64,000 bases of DNA from Gloeophyllum trabeum ATCC 11539 (lineage: Eukaryota > Basidiomycota > Agaricomycetes > Gloeophyllales > Gloeophyllaceae), in NCBI RefSeq assembly GCF_000344685.1, contig NW_006920410.1:2118693-2182692 (forward strand), given 5' to 3'. Shown here piece after piece: positions 1-14,900 of this stretch (positions within the stretch are counted from its first letter, which is position 1; every line of letters begins with the position of its first letter). The position numbers and the translations under genes are program-made. The notes under the pieces are model-generated. The model did no database searches, was not told the DNA's origin, and was given only the letters and a program-made list of their open reading frames with translations.

Positions 1-1214
1 GCAGGGCAGTCACGACGGTGACGACGTTCAACACACACATATGTAAGTAATGGCACATATATATCAGCTCAATTTTAGGATTTTATTGTATTTAACGAGA
101 TTTATTCGGTATTTTTATGACTACATAGAAATGCTACAGCCGTGCTCATCGTCGGCGACGACGACGACGGACCTACAGCGGGCGGCGACGATGCGCCGGA
201 GAGGCGGGACGCAGCGCCGAAGAAGCGCCTCACCTGCGATGCCGACGCTGTCACTTCACACGTGGTAGTCCGCCCTAGGGTTGGGGTCTGCTACCAGACT
301 TCTACCCGGACCGCGGCCGGAAGCGGCAAGAGCACGGCGGTCGACGGGGCAGACAGCGAGGACGGGAGTCGGGCAGAGAAGAGGACGAGCCTTATTATAC
401 TAGCGTAGACGCTGACGTGTCCTGTATGTACACCGGTGCTCGAGCGTTGAAGTCAGAGGGGACGAGGTGGGGTACCCAGGGGGGGCGTTCAGGTGGGGTG
501 GCAAAATAAGGTTTTCAAGACCCCTTGGTCTCGCGTCTTAGGGTGCAGTCCCAAGTCTAAGGGCTCTCGCTTTTGGTGTCACTCGGGTGGCGAGGAGGTG
601 AGTTGCCAAACGCGATGACGCTGCGGCTGGTCCGATCAGAGCGATCGGTAGATCTCAGCTAGTACTTGGACTGTGTTGACAGCTTCGTTCTGATACGCCA
701 CAAGGCTACCCGAATTTCAAGGCACAGGTACATTTCAGCGCGGATTGCACAGGCTGTGTCCAGCACATTCCTGCGAGTGTCCCAGAGGAGATATGAGAAC
801 GGCAGAAGATATGTCTGTGAGAGAGAGCAGGACTCGGGTATCGGCAACTAACGGTGGAGATCTCGATGCGACGCCCTGTCAATGCTTCTTTTCCACGTGG
901 CTTGTAAACCAGAACGGCAAGGTGTAGGACGAAGCAAAGCCGCTGGGAGTGTCCTTGGACGTAAAGCGGGGCGTCGCGAGGCTACTGGACGGCGACAGCC
1001 GCAGAAGTAGGCTTGGATAAGGTCAGAGGCAAACGTGGGCCTGGGTAAATCGCGCTGCAAGAAGGCGGCTCGCTTAATATTATAGCGTTTCAGAATATTT
1101 GTTCCGCCGACCAAATAGCGTACGGTTCATCTTCTTTTCTCCAAGGGTCGTCGTTCTCGTCCCCGCCCACTGTCCTTTGTCTTTCATTTCTGCGCGAGCC
1201 TTTGCTTGCTGTCG
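1..1214. other. Left-edge region with no supported gene
   Basis: I see no convincing protein-coding exon chain here. The open frames are short, low-complexity and arginine/alanine rich, and follow no family I recognise. The first 400 bases hold a GAC/GGC-rich stretch. The right part is pyrimidine-rich just before 1215, as expected for the promoter and leader of the DENN-domain gene that starts there. The left end could contain the tail of a gene lying outside the window. Confidence 0.5.
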
Positions 1215-4200
1215 ATGGCTTCGCGCGTACCGTCCTTGCAGGCACCCGCTGTCGCTGCCTCGCCCCAGCCCAGCGAAAAGTTCCTGCGCCAGCGCCAGTC
1301 CGACCAGTCGCTGCGCGAGCAGGACGGCAAGAAGGCGTCGCTGTCGCACAAGCCGACCAACGTCAGCGCGCGTTCGACCGCGACCGCTCGCAGCCTCACC
1401 AAGGCCGCTGCCGCTGCCGGTGCCGCGGATCCCAAAAAGGCACCTTCCGCGTCCCCATCCGCCAACGCGCCCCCTGTACTCAACGTCGTCTCCTCCAACG
1501 GCAACACGCTCTTTAATTCGTCCAGGTTAGTTGAGAATATCAAAAGCGACACCGAGCACGAGGAGGCCCTCGTCGCCGACGAGCTTCGCGACTACATCAA
1601 CATCTCCGCTCCTTCCAACTTCACCCGCCCCAGCCCAGACAAGGCCTCGCGTATACTTGGCATTCAGCATCGCAGGAGCATGGAGCCCATTCCCGCGTCG
1701 ACGCGCACTTCAATCGTCTCCACGCGGTCCGCCAGAGACCCCCCTCCCACCCCCACCCACGTGCCTACTCTCCCCCTCACATCTCTCTATGTTGTCTCCG
1801 GTCTACCAAAGTCTCCCCATACCTGGACCTTATCAGACCCCGACTCCGTCCTGGGCTTGCACCACAGTGAGGGCGCTGTGAACAGGTGGTGGAGGCCTGA
1901 GGTCCTGGGCAGCACCGTCACCCCCGGTGCTGGCGGGTCCGCTCCTGTCCCTGGTTCCAGGAAGAAGAGAAAGGGCAAGGATGCGGATGGGGTAAAGGGG
2001 GCGGGTGCCCTTGGCAAGCAGGAAGTGGGCAAGATGCTTTCCAAGGCCCTAAAGGTGCTGATTCTAGCTGTTCTCACTCTGGGGATACCATCTCATCACC
2101 TATATCATTAGCTCTCTTTTACCCGGGAGGTCGAAATTATAGCATCTACGTTACAGCCAGCCTCTACTATTCATACATTCACATTTACTTTACCTGCCCC
2201 CTCTACTCCCCTTGCGCCGACTCCGTCCGGCGGACTCCTTCGTTCTTCCGTCTTCAGCTCCATGACGGATCCTCGCGCCTCGAACACCGCTCTTTCTTCG
2301 TTATACCCATATCATGCCGATGACCCCTTTGCGAATGCCCGGCCTTCGTCGGCATTCCTAGGACCGCCTTCTATTATACCCCCTCCCCACCACGGCGGCG
2401 CTGCTGCGTCGGCTGCGGACGACGCAACTGGCACTGGCGCGACCGTCACATATCATGGCGTGTGTCTGACCGTATGGTCTCACGCGGACGCCGAGCGTAC
2501 CGCTGCCATCCGCCGCACTCTCGAATCAGGCAACGCCAATTCGAGCAGATCGCGCAAAGAGTCCGCCCAGTCGCTCGTCGCAGCGCGCCTGAAGTCACTT
2601 CGCGCAGACCTCGGCGCCGACCCCACCATGCAGGCGCGCCGCCGCGCCAAGCGCAGCGCACGGAGCCCGTGGGCGGGCGCGAATACGGACGGCGAGACCG
2701 ACATCGACGGGGACATGACCGAAGGCGAGGGCGCGATGAGCGAGAGCGACTTCGAGGTCGCGAGCACCGTGAACGGACACGCCGGCCACGGGCCCGGGGA
2801 AAGCACCCTGTTCCTCCCCGGCGACACCGTCTTCTGGCTGCCGTACGCGCTCACTTTGGTGTCGCGGCACCCGATATACGACCTCATGCGGGACTACCTC
2901 ACGCTCTCGTGGGCGCGGTTCTCCAAGGACGTGCAGTCGCATACTTTGCAGATCCACAAGATCTTGTCGCACCCGGCGCCGAGGCCGGGTGACCTTGTGC
3001 GGCTCGACGCCAGCGCGAACTCCAAGAACGACGGCGGTGAGGCTAATTTGGAGGTCATCGCCAGGTTCCCCGGTGGCTTGGACTTTGGCAAGGGTCTGGT
3101 GGACATCAATTTCACCATGTGGCCGCTGTTCAAGGCTTTGAATGTGGATAATATCTTGACTATATGCGAGGTATGGTCCGCTCGAACTGCGTCTCTTTGA
3201 ACGAGACTGATAGACTACACATCCAGATTGCCCTCGCGCCCACCGGCCGCGTTCTATTCGTCTCCCGCCATCCAGCAATGCTCGGCGTATGTTTTATTCT
3301 TCCCGTTGCTGCTTGCCTTCCTCATATGCATCTGCACAGATTGCTGTCTCTACCATCAAATACCTTGTTGAGCTCCGCGGCTGGAATGGTATTGCTCTGC
3401 CTGCAGTTCATTCTCGTGATGCCAAGATTTACATTGATGATCCCGGACCATGGATCATTGGTCTTTCCACCGAGGCTCGGTATAGCGTCCGACCGGCTCC
3501 CGACGTTTGTATTTGTGATATGTAAGTGCCAGGTCTTTCCCATTCTATTTAGATCATCACCGAACTCTGTTTCCGTATACAGAGACATCAACTACCTGTA
3601 GGAATATCGCTTATTTTCTCACTCGTATCAATGTTAATCTCCAATTCAGGTCCTGCGCATCCCCTCCTCCGGGCGTAGTTTCCATGAAGCAGCAGCGTGA
3701 CAAATACCGCCAGAAGCTACTTGCCGCCTTTGAACCCCATTACATCCCCGACCATTGCGTCCCCAGCGAGTTCAAAGAGGCCTTCCCCGCCGGCCGCTTC
3801 CGCCCTGTATGCAAGATCCAGGCCAAGAGGGGCGCTGCTTCCACTGCTGTCGCAGATACCATTAAACCTCCTGAATGGTGGCATTCGACCAGAATTATCC
3901 AGGCGTTCGACAGCGTCTTGCAGGACAAGGTATGTAGTAACGCCACCCTTGCTATTATGGGTGTCATCCGATGAACATGGTCCGATAGTTCAAGAAGCCG
4001 TCCTTGCTGAAACGGATCAGTTCCTTCGGTTCAGTGAAGCGCCCGCCTAGGTTGTCCACCGCCGAGCTCCATATTCAGCTGTCAATTCGCAAACGTGCCA
4101 TGGCCTTCGTCGATGCCCGTGATGATCTGGAGACCAAGATTGGTCGCTTGTCTCGCAGGCTTAATTTCTTGATGACGGAGTCCGATTTGTGGCGAGACAA

Positions 4201-5731
4201 GTTCGTGACCTTTGAGCAATATGCGGAGAAGCTGAGCGTCGAGGCCAACGACCTGCGCGGAAAGATCAACAAAGAGCAGAAGGAAACCAAGAGGTTGTCT
4301 GGCATCATTCACATGACAGCCGCCGAGAAAGCCAAACTGCAGAACCGTAAGAGAACCTGGGTGTCATTAGAGACCTGTTACTGACACCTCCATAGAGCTG
4401 AAAGAAACGGAAGCTGCACATCAGGAGGCTGTCAGTGAGCTCCAGAAGATGAAAGAGGCAATGGAGAAGATGGAGCAAGAGCGTGCTGCCATGGTTGCCG
4501 AGGTCGAAGCCCAAATTGAGAAGGCTTTGGCGTCCATGGCTGCGGGGATGTACGACGACGACTCGGATTATGATGGGTCCAGGCCCGGCAGTCGCATGTC
4601 GTCTACGTCTGCTTCTGGGCGTCGCTCGAGGCAGGCTGGGGATGGCTCCAGGACGAGGCATATCCGTTCTTTCGGCACGGAATCCACGTTGGCGGACTTG
4701 TCCGATGGGGACGATACGTTCGTGAAGTCTGACAGGAAGACAGGGACCATACAGGAAGACGAGGAAGAAGCTCCCCTCTCGCCCACCAAGAAGAAGAGGT
4801 TCTCTGCCACGCTCACAGACCTGCCTCAGGATGGCATGACAGCCGTTGACGAGGGAATCAGTGAGAGGAGTGATAAGATAGCCCAGAAGGTACTACAGAT
4901 ACAGCAGAAGGTTCGTGTATAATATCATAGATTATTTGTATGTGCATTTTGAGCTAATATCTTTGACAGCTGGAGACAGCCTTAGCTGCCGAGTCACGCA
5001 CGCGAAGGCGAAAGGAGAGATCTGCAAGTCAAGATAGCGCAAGCGATTCGTCGCATTCGACAGAAGCGGTACCTGCTCGCCCGCATCGGTCCGCCCGCGC
5101 GACTCCGAAACCTGCCAGAAACAATCGTATGAGGAGCGGGACCACATCCTCCACGCAGACCGATCGTGGTACGACCGCTCCTGACGATAAGGTCTCAACT
5201 GCGACCTTACAGCCGCCAGCGAAAGGCTCGGACCCGGTCGCTGCTGTGAAGTCTATGGAGGAACAGAGTGCACCTATCGCTGCCCCTTCCAAGCCCAGCG
5301 AACTGCCTAAGCTCAGGAAGATATCTTCGGGCGTGTCTCTGAGTGCCATGAGACCTGCTTCCCCTTCTGCTTTGACACCGTCAACTCCCGCCTTGACCCC
5401 TGGTGTTGGAACTACTGACGATTCGGACACGGACTTCCAGAGCGCTTACTCTGCCAGTCCCCGCGGCAGTTATGCCGGCCCCAACGGAGAACAAGTTAGC
5501 GAAGAAGAAGAGTCAGAACCCACTGAAAACGATCACGCTGATGATTTTGGTGTTGGACCCTTATCCGATCTGCCAAAAGCCAAAGGCAAGTTCAGGTCAA
5601 GGCGACGGGTATCGAGTTCTGCGACGGCCAGAATTCCGGCGGACCAACCCAGCCCGACCTTGACGGAAGACACGATTGTGTCACCTCGGCGTATCTCTGC
5701 GGTAGCTGTGGAGGTCGGCGGTCACCGCTAA
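1215..5731 (+). CDS. DENN-domain protein with C-terminal coiled coil (probable Rab exchange factor)
   Basis: Nine exons can be joined in frame into about 1,356 residues: 1215-2054, 2112-3170, 3227-3286, 3340-3521, 3583-3597, 3650-3929, 3989-4346, 4396-4910 and 4970-5731. The upstream DENN part spans the first splice: YVVSGLPKSPHTWTLSD near residue 195, then EVEIIASTLQPASTIHTFTF after the first intron. The core DENN part is at about residues 510-700, with FLPGDTVFWLPYALTLVSRH, a central IALAPTGRVLFVSRHPAML and a final VELRGWNGIALPAV. An acidic and serine-rich insert separates the blocks. Residues about 815-960 are charged and heptad-like, so a coiled coil is likely, followed by a low-complexity serine-rich tail. 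DENN proteins generally act as GDP-GTP exchange factors for Rab GTPases in membrane traffic; the Rab partner cannot be told from sequence. Exon 5 is only 15 bases. The start at 1215 is the first ATG of the open frame. The gene converges on VPS13. Confidence 0.85.
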
Positions 5732-5948
5732 GCCATCAGTACCATCGTGTATCTGACGTTATTCGTTCTTTGTGGCCTATATTTCATTCATTTCCCTTAT
5801 AGTACATCTCGATGCCTTTCGATTATATATACTCCTGATGTCTTCCGTCGTCGGTCGTCTAGAGTTTAAGGTTAATTCCAGTTTCGCGCACTGTCTACAT
5901 AGTCTGGGATACACAATGGTGGGATAAAACATAGCTAACGATACAAGT

Positions 5949-8900
5949 TCAAGCATCCATACGTCTCCGCACGTTAAATGACTTCACGACAGCCGCCACC
6001 TGACTGAAAAACCACGTCTGCGAAGCCTTATCTGGAATGAACACAAACTTGTCGTGCTCTTTCCCGGCCTTGTGAGCAAAACGGATACCAGTGTCCTCGA
6101 TGGTGACACCCCGTACGTGCGTGAACGGAAGTTCCCATTCCAATCGCAACTTTCGAGACCAGAAAGACAATACCCGTTCCGCTGTGAGCAGCACTACGTT
6201 GTCCCCTCCTGGTAGATCTGATTGACCCAGTCAATGAGGCCCGCTGTGAACATGGCAGGCAATCCTCGCTTACTGATGTGTGCGACGTAATTTTCCCGTC
6301 GGAATCTACCGTCATCCAGGTCTTTCATCCAATATTGCCCCAAAGCTGCTTGCGCGCAATACGGCTAGGGGACGGTTAGCTGGTGTGACAACGTCGACAG
6401 AAGACACACGTACAACCAATACACCATCCGCTGGGATATGCCGAGGCTACATGGAATGATTTAATGCAGAGTGACACACGGAGACAAGTGCCAACACTCA
6501 CGAGTCGGACCCTGTCTCGTTCAGGATTGTCGAAGACAGTGGTGGTGTTCCTGATGCCTGTGTCGTTGGGGCTTAGGGTATAAGTGGCAGCTACCATCGA
6601 ACAGTACCATACCTTCAGATACATTGGATGCCAGGTCGAAGACGCCAATTACTGGCTTGGTTACGGCCCTAGTAAACATCAGATTAAGGAGCGAATATGA
6701 TAAAGGCCACTACGGAACGAACCCCACTAGTCCCTTCCCAACGCCTTTGAAGAAACCTACCGCGCCGCCCGACTCCGCCCCTTCGATCGGCTTCATCTGA
6801 AGTATAGTGTGAGTGCAATCTAGCTCGCGTTCTGGTAAACTGTACTTACTACTACTCCCTCAACGCCACTGGCTACGCTGTTCGCGAACGCTTCTGCTCC
6901 GGCTGTCACGCCGTATCTATTGGCATGATGATTAAGCTGCACGGTCCAGACAGTCGTGGAAAGTGGACATACATGGCATGACGAGGTTTATTTCGCCTCT
7001 GGGTCATCCTGCGCCTGTTTTGGTACTCAGTGTCGAAAGTTGCAGCAGAAAGACCTGCATAGCCTCAGTTGATGATTCCTATTGAAAGCCGTAGACATCA
7101 CCTTTGCCAACACTACTGGTAAATTTGGTCATGCTGTCTGACAAACCGAATACCGTTTTCTTAACAAAGCTGGCAGCCCCCTGAATGCGAGCATGAACAT
7201 CGTTCCAATGTATCCTTCTTGGGACACACCTTAGCTATGCCAATACCCAACTCCTTGTTCCCATGCATGACAACGCCATTCCACGGTTCGTAGAAGATAT
7301 CCGCGACACCTGAACTGACGTTGGTGAAAAGTCCAACAGGATTCCCAATGAAATCAGCGGATCCAATGATGCGATACAACTGTCGAAGCGTGTCCTGCCG
7401 ATAGTGGTAGATGATTCTATTCTGAAGCTCGTTGGGAGTTAATCGCATGTCCTTGATAGCGAGTGCGTTCAATTCCAATGGGGCGTCGTTGATATTACCG
7501 AGGGTCATAGTGAGCGCATTCACAAGCACTGCCAAGGGATTCCTCGAGCTAAGTCTGTAATCCGACGTTATTTCGCTACTCCGGACATAACTTGCGGTCG
7601 CGCAACGTACCTCTCATCACTACTGACGCGTTCGGTACGCATAAATGATATTGAGAGTCTGATGGGCTGAAGCTCCAAAACCTCGAAGTAAAGATCTTGA
7701 CCAGCAGCTACCTCCTCAGGTTCGGGTATACCATCCGGGTTACGAATGAGGGTGCTTAATGAATGTCATCAGGATGATAAGTGACAATGCAGGAAATACT
7801 GACTCATCCTGCGCTTCCTCCCATGAGGCTCCCCTAAATTGGGACAGCTCATACAACTCAAACACGAAGTCCTCGTCGGCCTCTAACGTCAACGCTTGCA
7901 GCAATATCGAGCAGTACTTGATAAACATCACGCCATGTTCTGTGATCCCACTATGAGACATAACCCAAACGTGGAGGTATGTAAACGACACTACCTTGAT
8001 CGTTCAACCAGATAACAGAGGCCTGAATTGTCGGTAATGCCGCACCACCATTGGCTTCTTTAGCTACCGGACTGGGCTGCAGGACAACAGGAAATATTGC
8101 GTCATGCAACTGATTGTCGACTTGCAACGTGCCACAAGTGAGATTCAACGACTGTGCCACGTCGCTGGAGGAATATTCGAACTTCAAAGCCTTCGCTGAC
8201 AAGTAGACGACCTCCACAAGTCTCCGGTTGATGAGAGAGAGGCCAAGGCCAGCAAAATCGAGATTGATACTCAGTGCGGGTGCGACTTGTTCTGTCACGG
8301 CTTCGAAGGCGTCCTGGCTACTCGTAGTATCGGAACGCGAGATAGAAGCAGACTGGCGGTGCTTTGGCTTATACAAGCTGAAGACGGGATTGTAGTTCGT
8401 TATGCGTAGAATCTGCTTCGGCCCATCCGCCCTAACGTCCAGCGAGACTGTACGGGTACCTGGGGACATCTATCACGAAGTCAGCAAATGGGCAAAGCAT
8501 TTACTGCGCAAAGTTGCGCACCGGGAACCTGAAAGGCATGAGATCGCCGATCTCCATGATGTCCACTACTCGGGAAGAATCATTGATTCTGAGTTGAATT
8601 TTCTTCTCCCGCGCGGCAGGGTAATCCCAGGCGTATTCTAACGAGGAATGTCTCTGCACTGTGTAGGATGGCCTATTCCTTGCCTGCGGTGGAACTCCCA
8701 TGGATGCGGCATCCTGAACAATCTCAGCAATATTCCATAGCGGTCTCTAACAGACATACCACTTGAGCGATTGTGAAATCAAAATCGCTGTCGTTTTCCA
8801 CGACAAATGGCCACCCATCTTGAGCCGGCGAGTACGATACAAATATGGTGGCACCTCCCATTTTGACGTCCGCTCTAACAAGGCGTATAGTACTTGATTC

Positions 8901-11900
8901 ACCCGGTACACGGAGTCGCAGGTGCACAGACCCAATGTCTTCGATGTTGATGGGCGGTGACCTGAGGATATTGTCATTGGAGCGTTTGATCCGGTCATTC
9001 AATGAAATACTCACCAAACAGCGTCTAGTCCCGGAAGTGCCACCGTCAACAGTTTTTCCTGATCCACCCTGGTCCAGTCTAGTGATGCTCGTTCTCCAGG
9101 TTGCAGCATGGACCGGTCATGAGGTGGGACTCCATGTTCACGGAAAATTAGAGGTTCGAGGAGACAGTTCTTAACAAGAAAACGCGGAGATAGCGTAATG
9201 ACTTTGGTGAGCTTGTACTTGCCACTGCCTTCTGTCCAGGATAATCCCACGTGGAGTTCTTTTCCCTTCTGAGACTGAGATTGCAGCACGAGTCTCGTCT
9301 CCGCCGCGGGTGCCTCTAGGCTCACGGCCTTTCAGACCCTGTTAATCAGTGGCATCAGAGTTTCAATCCCATACACATACCTTAGACCATACAGAGCCCC
9401 CAAGTTGGAACGTGAATTCGTGCCTCTTGTCCTGAGGATGCGAAAGCACTGAAAAGGTATAAGCAGATGTTAAGAGAGCTATTCGAGTCAATCTTACTGA
9501 ATGGAACTTGGCTAGAGAGGGTCTCTGCAAGTTGGTGGTCAGTACGTACGAAAAGACATAGTGACAACCCTGACCTGGCCTGGTATCTCCAGCGACATCT
9601 TGTGGAGAGCTTGGTCTAGCAGAGCGTATACACTTGATGAAGAACGGCAAGCCGGTCTTATTGATGACGAGATATGGGCTGTAAATTTGAACTTTGAACG
9701 CTCCACCTGACTCTGGGTAACGGCTGATGTTCTGTGAGCTCAAAGGGTCGTCCGCCGATGGTCCATCAACATACACATAATTCAGTCGTAAATCCAACTT
9801 CCGTCCTTTGGTGTCACGCATGCTCAATTTGCTATCCACATCAAGGTCGGAATTACCATCACTGTTAATGATAGCAAAGTCGCTTGGTTGAAACACTTCC
9901 AGGTCGATTGGTAAATAGTGCGGAAGGAATGATATCCGGCAGTGTACCCACCGGTATCTTCGACGTGCACATTGAGAAGCACAAGATGGGCCAGCTCTAC
10001 GGAGTGCACTGGCATGACACCTCCCTGTCTTAAGTAACTCCTCCAGTTCTGGTCGGAATCTTTATCGTATACCCGATACTGCACGTTGTAAGGCAGTAGA
10101 TTCTCCAGCTCGATTGGCGCTCGTAGCTTGAGGTGGATCTTAGGATGTTTTCTAAAATGACACAGCTCCGCTGAGTCCATAACTCTCCGGACTTGCTACC
10201 TAGAACTCACCGACTAACATGTTCCGCGAGGTCTGTCTGGACCGACGCTTGGAAGCGAAAGGGTGCCTCACTTTCCTCCGCGTGGGGGCATCGAATGGTG
10301 AAGTTTTTTCTAGAGATCAAGTCTTCCCATGGGATAGCAGAGGACCACTTGTAACCAAAGCCTTCTGCATATTCAGGCAATATTAGTCATTATTCCAGAG
10401 ACATAAAATGAACTGACGGTCCGGCTGAAGTCTGATTCTCGCGCGACCTACAGCTTCAATAGGCAAGGAAAAGTCTTGCCCCGGGGCTGGTCAAGGAATC
10501 GACGTGAAAACCAGAGCACTATATGAATGCAGTATCCCATACCAATCTTCTCCAGCGAATAGGCCGGTCGCCCAGATTCGTCTACCATAGTTAGCTCGAC
10601 AGGATAAAGAGTCTGATTCTCCACTTTGTACGTTGAACGAAGGGTCACCACCTTGACATTGTCGTCTTGAACGCGGACTTCACACAAGAGACGGTTGAAG
10701 TGTTTGTCGGTTTGGGTCCGGAGCGAGAAAGTGAACTCTCCTTCCCTATCCACCGGGATACTGCGAAGCTTCTCCCATGGCTTCCCGACAAACTGGACAC
10801 CGATGTTATGATGACCTATGGAGGAATGCTACGAAGATCATGAGCGCATTCGTTAACAGGAATAGAAGTAGCCCAACCTCTCGCATCGTCCTCCAGTCGT
10901 CAAATCTCCAATCGATCACCTGGCCGTCAGCTAGGCTCCTGGTCAGGGCGGATGTCTCGCTGCCGTAACTATTCTCTGTATCGGACCAGACATAAACGGT
11001 AGATCCTGTACGGTTCCGTATGCGGTAAGGAGCGTAGCTCCCACGAGCGTTCTGCAATACATGCTCTCCTTCCTTTCCCCACAACCTCGCCGTAGTCATG
11101 ACCAGCTCCATGAAAGTGGTACTGACGTTCATATCCAGACGGTCTTGGGCTCCTAACCTGACGGACAAACCGTTTGACACCCGATCTCTAGCAATCTAGG
11201 CAACTCAGGCTACAATCCAAAACAAGCAAATAAAGACTTACTGATGCACTGACGGTCCAAGGATCGATCACTGTAGGAAAAAGGGTTCTAATCTGGGGAA
11301 CCATTACCAAAATGAAATACCTACAAGGCTCCCAGTGCGAGTTACTCAGGTTCCAATAGTTAACCTGCGTAGAAACAGTTGTAGTGGCTTGGAGCTGGCT
11401 TCGGGGTTAGGCTCTTCGTAACAAGAAACAACTACTGGACAGACCTCTCCGGACCAGTCCCTTGCACCGATAATGAAACGCTTCACTTTCAAGTGTAGCA
11501 TGGGTTGCTCGTAAATATCCCCGATGAGTACCAAACGAAACCCATCGAAAGAACCAGTGAACTGCAACAATCAGCGAAGACCGCGAGACAGGAACGGGTG
11601 TACCGACCTGTTCCTTCGTAATCAGAGCTTCAGCCTCCCCAACTGTGCCCGTTGCGGGGTGGCTTGACTTCGGTACAGCGAAAGAGCTCGATCTACGGGT
11701 TTTCCTCGTCTCAGAGAGTTCACCGGGGCTGGTAAGCGGTCGTTGTCCTGTGCCGTCAGATTGAGAGGACTTGTTGTACAAATTCAGGGCCTTGTTGACG
11801 ATCGTCATTATCAGGCTGATGTCTCGGTAGGAAGCCCGGAAAATGATGGGCTTTGATGTCATCTCAATGTTAGTCATTTGCCTCGCCGAGGATGAGCTAC

Positions 11901-14900
11901 GACTGTCGACTGAAAGAGTGGAATCCACGTCATCCAAGAAACTAACTCTTTCCGAGTCTTTTCCCATCTGGATGAGAGACATGCCCAAGCGCTCTACAGT
12001 CACGGCGAGTATGCCCTGCAAAGGAGGATCAGACAACGATACCAATGACACAGGGAATACTCTTACCTGTTGAGACACGAGAACCTGCTTTATCGACAAC
12101 TGAATGGCCTGAGTATTCGTCAATGCGTCATTTTCGAGTACAATTACGGAGAGATCATGAAGATCAATACGAAAGTCGACAGTGGCTCCATAGGAGTCTC
12201 CTGCTGGAGATTCCTGTGCATTATCTTGACCCTCTGCGTTCATGGATGGGAGGCCGCTCGTGAAGAAATCAAGCAATGCAAACACCAGATCGATGGCAAG
12301 AAGAAACTGGGGAGAGTCGATTGTAGCAACAGCCAAAGACGACTTCTGTGAGCCACCTGCGGTTGTATATAGTATCATGACCTGATTGCGATCGTGCTGC
12401 GCAGCGGGTATGATTTCCCGGAACTTGGAGCTTCCTGGTTGAGTGTTACTCATGGTGAGCGATTGTAGAATGATCTGGGCTTCGCTGGCGCCGTCCGAGA
12501 GCAGTTTGAATCGAGCGGTGTTGTTATTCAGTGCAAAACGAGCGATGCCATGCTCTTTGAGGCTTGCTGTCGAGGTGGCACTCTCATCGTAGAGGTGCAA
12601 CTTGATACTGTTCACTTCCAACACGAAATCGAGAGAGGTCCAAGGTCTTGTACCGTTAGGGGAAGGAAGAGGCTGTAGTTCGGGACGGAGGTCTTCGCCG
12701 AAACCGTCACCGGCAGTCGACGAACTTGCCTGTCTTGAGCTACTATACACGCTCGATTCGGCAGCCTGGGCAGATCCCTCCGGAGCGCCCGCCAAGACCT
12801 TGGGGATGGATGTCAACAATGACAAGAGAGACCGATATTGTACTTGTGTTAGGTGCAGTTTAATATCAGAGGTGGTTACAGCAATCTATATGAAAGTCGA
12901 TTTAATGCCTATTGTGAGACCGTGGACGGAAATTTACCTGCGTATCTGGTCGGTCAGCCTCCGACTCTCTGTCGATGCCAATCGCCTGGACAGTTCTAGC
13001 ATTCACGTTGATGTCATCGATGATTTTCAATATCGACGCGGTCTGTTGGTAGTAAAAAGTAGATGCCAACTGGATTCCGTGCAGGCTTGCATCGACATTA
13101 TTGGTGTCACCCTCGTACGCGTTGCTAGCCTGGACTTCGCCCAATCGCATCGTAAGCACATCCTTGGACTCTACCACGTTGCAAGGGAAGACCAAAATAG
13201 GCGACTTGATGGAAATACGATAATGCATCCTGTCGATTTCTGACGCACTCTGTATAGCGGCCTGAGTTGCAGCATCGTACAGCCCCTTGAGTTTGGCCAA
13301 CTTGACAACGAAAAGATATATATCATGCAGAGGCTGCTCGAGGAAGTGAAGATGGACAGACGCTGCTTCAACTGAAACTGACGACTTGATGCCGACATAT
13401 GAGTCCTCATCCATGGGGTCGTAGGTTTGGTAGCTGAAAACCGCGAAGTTGTCACCTTCAATAGACATGATTTGCTTGAACTCTGGCACTGCGGTCCCTA
13501 AGGCGGAGTCATCACTGAGGGAAAGATTGCCCAGTCTCCCGCTCACACGAATCGTGCCAGCGCGCAGGAGAACGGAAACATCGGCCGTTGACAACGATAA
13601 CGTGGCTAGCTGCACCTCATCGTTTATTAGGATCACTGTTATAAAGGATGAATAGTTTTCTTGCGCCTAATTCACGGTTCTTGACTGACCTTCAATACTG
13701 TCCAGCTTCACAACGACTCGAATCTTCTCAGAGGGATTTCCGATGTTTTTGGAAGGTGAGGTGTCAACATTCTTGCCCTCGTCATCGACCTGCAGCGTGT
13801 TGGCCGGCCCATCCGATCGTGGCTGCGGTACAAAAGTGGACATGATGAAGTCATACAACAAGACAACGGGTTCCGGAGCAGCGCGGAAGATGAACGTCGA
13901 TATCTTGATATCTACGCTTTGATCTACGCCCTGGAAAGTCGTGTCGAACTCCGGCGAGGCCTTATCGGCACGACTATACTTCACTGTCAGCAGATGTTCA
14001 CTGCTTGAAGATTCGCCAGTGGACGAGGTCACGAATTTCACAGGATCTCTGCCTGGTTGTGTGATGTCCATGGACAGAGCCCTGCCCAAAGCTTGAGACA
14101 AAAATGCACGATAAAAAAAGACGACATACTTTAAGTTCACGTCCGCCCCCATATTATACTTGGCCATTGCAAAGGCGAGCGTGAAACCTTCAAGATTTAG
14201 CTTGCCCAAAGGTTTTTCGCCTTCGTCTGCGCTCCATTTGGAGAGTGACACGCAGAACTCTGCTACTGCGAAATTGAACTCAAAGATGTGCTGCCGCAGC
14301 TCCGGCATCTGAAGCCCATTTGATTCTTAGCAAGCCTGTAGTGACAAGACCGGGCTTACCAGCGACGTTCCTTCCTCAACCTCGAAGAACTCTTCTTGTT
14401 CACCAGCAGGTGTCTCCTCTCCTGCTTCCTCATCGTCGCTATCGAGATGATATTCAGCCTCCGTGGGCCCAAACAAACCGGAGGACAGGGGGAACGTCAT
14501 GGATGTATGCTTGACAGTTTCGGTTGTTTCGGGACTCTGAGCATCGATGTCATCGAAATGGGGAATGGCGACGTCAATCAAACGCATAAGGGATTTGTAC
14601 TTCACATCCGACACGTTAACCTGTAACGAAGGTAAAGTCCCGGACACTTTGAATCGCGCAAGGCTGTATGCACTTGGGACTATAGAGTTTTGCACTTGAA
14701 AATCGAGGTTGATGCGCTCCACTACATGGAGATCGTCGTGTGTCCCCTCGGCAAGAGCATCTCGACAGGATTGCAGGTTATTGCCGATCACAAACTGTGA
14801 ATTTATATAAACGTCTCTGCCTTACTACGAACAGGATGCTCACCTGAGCAGCTTCCAATCTCAGTAACAACTTGTCGTACATCAGAGACTCCAGCCGTTT

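Noticed and set aside
1184..1552. Open frame on the minus strand opposite the first DENN exon
   Set aside because: Alanine/leucine-rich mirror of the serine/alanine-rich coding strand. No splice structure or conserved motif.
2595..3278. 227-codon minus-strand frame
   Set aside because: It mirrors the strongly conserved core DENN exon and is rich in Arg/Val, typical of a GC-rich shadow frame.
12602..13243. 213-codon plus-strand frame
   Set aside because: Antisense to VPS13 exons in which the conserved frame and splice joins are evident.
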